Source: CAYLZW01 sp964388085 (GTDB lineage: Bacteria; Myxococcota; UBA727; CAYLZW01). From it: a stretch of 13,440 bases of DNA. This document shows, one piece after another, positions 12,210 to 13,440 of this stretch. Location of the stretch: positions 1-13,440 of the forward strand of contig CAYLZW010000151.1 in the NCBI GenBank assembly GCA_964388085.1, written 5' to 3'. Within the stretch, counting starts at the first letter, position 1; each line of letters starts with the position of its first letter. The position numbers were made by a program, and so were the translations under genes. The notes beneath the pieces are model-generated. The model saw only the letters and a list, made by a program, of their open reading frames with translations, did no database searches and was not told the DNA's origin.

Positions 12210-13440
12210 GATCTGCCTCGCCGGGCTGACGCTCCGCGCGCCGCGCGCGCGCGTGGTAGGGCTCGGACAGCGCGATGTCGGGATCGTCCTCGTCGAGCAC
12301 CTCGGCCACGACGTCGTAGTCGTGCGCGTCGGTGATGCGCACGTGCACGATCTCGCCCACGCTCAGCGGACGGGTCGACGACAGATACGTGATGCCGTCG
12401 ATCTCCGGCGCCTGCGACCACAGCCGGCCGACCACGAGATACTCGTGCTCCTCGCTCGGCCCCTCGACGATGGCCTCGTGCACCGTGCCGACCAGGGCCT
12501 CGAGCTTCTGCCGGTGGATCTTGCGCTGCCGGCGCATCAGCTTGTCGTAGCGCGCGCGCTTCACCTTGGCGGGCAGCTTGCCGTCGAGCTCGTAGGCGGC
12601 CGTGTCCTCCTCGTCGGAGTACTTGAACACGCCGAGGCGCTCGAAGCGGACGGCGCGGGCGAAGTCGAGCAGCATCTGAAAGTCGTCGTCGTCCTCGCCG
12701 GGGAAGCCGACGATGACCGTGGAGCGCAGGATGACGTTCGGCACCGCCGCGCGCACGCTCAGCAGCAGCTGGCTGAGCCGCTTCTGGTCACGGCCGCGGC
12801 GCATGCGGCGCAGCATCTTGTCGGAGCCGTGCTGCACGGGGATGTCGAGATACGGCAGCGTGTTCTCGCCGTGCCCGAGCAGGTGCAGCAGCTTGTCCGA
12901 CAGGCTGCGCGGGTAGGCGTACATGCAGCGCACCCAGCGGAGGCCCTTCACGGCCGTCAGGGCCTCTAGAAGGTCCGCCAGGGTCGGCTTGCCCGGCAGA
13001 TCGTGACCGTAGCCCGTCAGGTCCTGCGCGATGAGGTTCAGCTCGAGCACGCCGTCGTCCGCGAGGCGCTCGGCCTCGCGCACGAGATCGGCGACGGGAC
13101 GGCTGCGCTGCTTCCCGCGCAGCTTCGGGATGATGCAGAAGGCGCATGTGTTGTCACAGCCCTCGGCGATCTTCAGGTACGCCGTGTAACGCGGCATCGA
13201 GTTGACGCGCGGCATATCGCAGCCCGCGACGAACTGGAGGTCGTTCGTGACGAGGACGCGGCCGCTGCCCGCGGAGTCCGGCGCCTCCCCGTCGAGCACG
13301 GGCAGCGTCGTCTTCGCGCGCTTCAGCGTCGTCAGCGGCACGAACGACGCGCTCGACGTCGAGCCGAGCACGCCCGTGATGGAGGTGTAGTCGGAGGTGC
13401 CGAGGAAGTGGTCCACCTCGGGCATCTCGCGCTGCAGCTC
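12187..13440 (-). CDS. rimO: Ribosomal protein S12 methylthiotransferase RimO (5' part outside the window)
   Basis: This is a radical-SAM methylthiotransferase that adds a methylthio group to an Asp of ribosomal protein S12. The 417 visible residues include the end of the N-terminal UPF0004 domain (PEVDHFLGTSDY), the radical SAM cluster CDNTCAFC (nucleotides near 13135-13158) in YLKIAEGC..., shortened, followed by IIPKLRGKQRSRP, then LIAQDLTGYG, YAYPRSL, DIPVQHGSDKMLRRMRRG and GFPGEDDDDFQ, and a TRAM domain with RITDAHDYDVVAEV. IPVQHGSDK and the S12-type TRAM ending support RimO rather than MiaB. The reading frame continues past 13425 without a stop (ELQRE before the Met), so the Met at 13425 is internal and the start lies beyond 13440. 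The linker before the radical SAM domain looks longer than in Escherichia coli. Confidence 0.93.
   Translation of the reverse strand, partial: ELQREMPEVDHFLGTSDYTSITGVLGSTSSASFVPLTTLKRAKTTLPVLDGEAPDSAGSGRVLVTNDLQFVAGCDMPRVNSMPRYTAYLKIAEGCDNTCAFCIIPKLRGKQRSRPVADLVREAERLADDGVLELNLIAQDLTGYGHDLPGKPTLADLLEALTAVKGLRWVRCMYAYPRSLSDKLLHLLGHGENTLPYLDIPVQHGSDKMLRRMRRGRDQKRLSQLLLSVRAAVPNVILRSTVIVGFPGEDDDDFQMLLDFARAVRFERLGVFKYSDEEDTAAYELDGKLPAKVKRARYDKLMRRQRKIHRQKLEALVGTVHEAIVEGPSEEHEYLVVGRLWSQAPEIDGITYLSSTRPLSVGEIVHVRITDAHDYDVVAEVLDEDDPDIALSEPYHARARRAERQPGEADLTASAAR

Noticed and set aside
12340..13425. MiaB rather than RimO
   Set aside because: The VQHGSDKMLRRMRRG region and the ITDAHDYDVVAEV TRAM ending fit RimO better than MiaB.
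1..13440. CRISPR arrays, tRNA/rRNA genes, insertion sequences, phage or defence genes
   Set aside because: No regularly spaced repeats, no cloverleaf-like sequence, no transposase or integrase, and no hallmark defence proteins were seen on either strand.

Overview
The window reads as ordinary, densely coded chromosome from a very GC-rich deltaproteobacterium-type organism, most likely a member of the Myxococcota. The evidence is a secreted subtilase ending in a MYXO-CTERM-type tail (single Cys, short hydrophobic helix, Arg cluster), lipoproteins with Pro/Asp/Ala/Gly-rich linkers, a small protein/DUF1844 operon, and many GTG/TTG starts. I see no transposase, integrase, phage gene, CRISPR array, tRNA or rRNA.

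Layout. Left part (1-2446): a small pseudo-receiver protein and a HEAT-repeat lipoprotein on the + strand; a UPF0158 protein on the - strand whose 3' end overlaps the lipoprotein gene by 85 bp; and a DUF309 gene on the + strand preceded by a possible 43-codon leaderless leader ORF that ends in a GTGA overlap. Centre-left (2585-5470): a 961-residue secreted S8 protease with a long propeptide, a full catalytic triad, a Cys-rich region built of six repeats, and the MYXO-CTERM tail. Centre (5477-6950, - strand): a probable three-gene operon of a 61-residue protein, a DUF1844 protein and an alpha/beta hydrolase, read from a good promoter whose spacer is a perfect palindrome. The 299-bp divergent region 6951-7249 separates it from an RpoH-type (sigma-32) sigma factor gene with a potentially structured 5' leader. 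Right-centre (8286-11158, + strand): an apparent operon of a one-helix membrane protein, a UDP-sugar epimerase and an RNase J-type nuclease, the last two overlapping by GTGA. Right end: an endonuclease/exonuclease/phosphatase-domain lipoprotein (+) converging on rimO (-), which runs off the window.

How it fits together. Most genes are housekeeping or envelope functions. The three convergent junctions (1243-1327, 5468-5479, 12187-12209) leave no room for conventional terminators. Several + strand genes carry a TAnnnT-type -10 element only 7-9 bases before the ATG, suggesting leaderless or near-leaderless transcripts. The points most worth testing are the 5' leader of the sigma factor gene (predicted Shine-Dalgarno sequestration, a candidate RNA thermometer), the Cys-repeat region of the protease, the coupling of a sugar-nucleotide epimerase to an RNase J-like enzyme, and the leader ORF before the DUF309 gene. 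I did not find a clear new multi-gene system such as a defence island.
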